Assembly: GCA_001466705.2 (NCBI GenBank)
Contig: LATX02000035.1
Span: 496,001-560,000, forward strand
Length of the DNA: 64,000 nt
Origin: Moniliophthora roreri
Taxonomy: Eukaryota; Basidiomycota; Agaricomycetes; Agaricales; Marasmiaceae
Direction: 5' to 3'
Numbering within the stretch: position 1 is the stretch's first letter; each line of letters opens with the position of its first letter. Under the pieces are notes generated by a model. The model did no database searches. It saw nothing but the letters and a program-made list of their open reading frames with translations, and was not told the origin of the DNA. Position numbers and translations under genes: made by a program. This document shows, in pieces, positions 62,653-64,000 of this stretch.

Positions 62653-64000
62653 ATGTTGCGGCTACAATGTCTACTTTCTCGAGGACTTGTTCAACGCCAT
62701 TTAACCTCGCATCAAGCTAGGCGACCTTTCTCTATTGGGCGGCATCTTAGATTTCCTAGACGAGTTGACGCGGCTTCGACGCCTGCACTTTCCGCGGTAG
62801 AGAATGGTCCTTCGTTTGCTTCGAAAGTCGGGAAACCGTCAATACAGAATCAAGTTCTTGTAAGTTTCAAGTCTTTCTACTTCTTACTTTATTGGAGTTG
62901 CTCAGAAAGACCCTCTTTAGTTCTTCGTCCTTGGCTCATCTGCCGCATTTCTATATGCCGCGTTCAACACAAACCTCGAAACCAATCTTTTGGTGAAAAA
63001 AATCAAGGAACAGTCGAGCTTGTTCACTTTATCAGGAATCTCAAATCGAGATTTAGTCAAGGTCCAACAGATGGAACTAGTCAAAGTGTGTCATCGTCCT
63101 CTACTCCGTCACACAGTACTAATGCAATTCGGAAAGGAACTTAGAATGGGTTATGCTGAACTGAATAGAAAGGCTGCCACACTACCCCCCATTATTCGTG
63201 AAAGAGTCACTACGCTGTATCTTGCCATTTTTCAACCATACGCGGACGCATCCCAGGGCAGACGGTTATGCTGGAAGATATGCCTGCTCAATTTTGGGGT
63301 GTGGCTCATGTGGAAGATGAAACCATCGGTTATGATACGCAACTTTACGCACAACCCGCTGTCCGGTTTGAGCTTCACGCTGTTAACGAGTGTGTTCAGG
63401 TGTGTTGTACAGTCCAGAGAAATGTTTTCGCGGCTCATGATTCTATAGTCACCAGTCGTTTATGCATCTGGCGTTCAACTGCTTAGCACTGGAGGGCTTC
63501 GGTTGGTACATATTGTCCACCTAAAGGGTTCCATACTCATTTGTCGTTATCTTCAGGTGCCGCAGCGTCCACCTATCTTAACAAATCCATATCACAAGAG
63601 GCACCGGACAAGCTTGAATCGACATCAAATTACCACTTCATGGCATTCTATCTCTCCGGTGAGCATCAATTACTAGTCTAGACGTTGTTCACTTGCTTAC
63701 GTTCAACCTCAGCCGGGTTGTTTGCCTCACTAGTATCACACGTGGTGTCCGTGAAGCTCAAGTATCCACGAATAATTGCTCAGCTCTCATCCCCTTCCAA
63801 CACGACCAAAGTCACTGACACATGGGCATCTGCTGTCGCTGCGTCGGCAGCAAATACACCTCGGTCCCTCTTCTCCACTAAAGTGCCTTCAGCTACCGCG
63901 GCGGCAGCTGTGTCTGCGTCAGAAAGGATCGTACCCTCCCTAGGAGCCTCGGGTGCCATCTATGCATGCGTTACAATGACTGCACTCGCCTTCCCGCAAG
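62653..64000 (+). CDS. PCP1: Mitochondrial rhomboid protease (Pcp1/PARL type), 3' partial
   Basis: Pcp1 cleaves membrane proteins within the mitochondrial inner membrane. The chosen start is ATG 62653 (MLRLQCLLSRGLVQRHLTSH), which gives an Arg-rich presequence; an in-frame ATG at 62563 adds 30 residues. Then a first membrane segment (FFVLGSSAAFLYAAF), MGYAELNRKAATLPPIIRER, VWLMWKM, FTHNPLSGLSFTLLTSVF, and HQSFMHLAFNCLALEGFG, the rhomboid H...H...N motif. Then YHFMAFYLSAGLFASLVSH and GASGAIYACV with the catalytic serine. The catalytic histidine lies past the window edge. Introns of about 45-55 nt occur at 62862-62920, 63091-63141, 63402-63449 and elsewhere. It is divergent from the methyltransferase gene, 110 nt away. 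Confidence 0.85.

Overview
The window looks like nuclear DNA of a mushroom-forming basidiomycete (Agaricomycetes). The genes are dense and lie on both strands. Most are cut by many introns of about 45-60 nt with GT...AG ends. Families typical of agarics appear: an NRPS-like reductase, MYND plus pRiA4b ORF-3-like proteins, repeated F-box/LRR genes, and a tyrosine-kinase-like kinase behind a helical adaptor. All identifications come from reading translations and splice sites by eye; no search was run.

Layout. 1-1175: 3' end of an NRPS-like/adenylate-forming reductase. 1328-4592: two adjacent minus-strand genes with pRiA4b ORF-3-like domains, one carrying two such domains and one carrying a MYND finger plus one. 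4593-7809: mostly non-coding, with a possible gene relic and degenerate repeats. 7810-9915: a disordered protein with an RRTRSGT-type repeat. 9914-10953: tRNA 2'-phosphotransferase. 11083-12799: argininosuccinate synthase. 13082-15094: RING protein. 15267-17052: conserved protein of unknown role. 17437-19175: ING-family PHD protein. 19395-21706: adaptor-kinase. 22036-24548: GH47 mannosidase. 24857-28126: RTC4-domain protein. 28371-29646: F-box gene with an apparent frameshift. 30049-30978: unknown protein. 33171-38192: three broken F-box copies on the minus strand with an intact GNAT acetyltransferase on the plus strand among them. 38500-41120: nuclear-type sirtuin.

41365-42756 and 57373-58763 are two near-identical divergent histone H3-H4 pairs in inverted orientation. 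They flank 14.6 kb that holds NUP85, glucose-6-phosphate isomerase, an F-BAR/RhoGAP protein and an F-box gene. Their sequence identity runs from stop codon to stop codon and then ends. 59428-61228: secreted, probably GPI-anchored aspartic protease. 61423-62542: family-16 methyltransferase. 62653-64000: mitochondrial rhomboid protease, cut by the window end.

The genes do not form one pathway. Most are single-copy housekeeping genes: tRNA splicing, arginine synthesis, glycolysis, nuclear pore, chromatin, N-glycan trimming and mitochondrial proteolysis. The accessory material is the pRiA4b ORF-3-like pair, the adaptor-kinase, the F-box relics and the NRPS-like enzyme. The most notable observations are the inverted histone duplication, the fused and doubled pRiA4b ORF-3-like domains, the adaptor-kinase with an 8-nt exon, and the RRTRSGT repeat protein.
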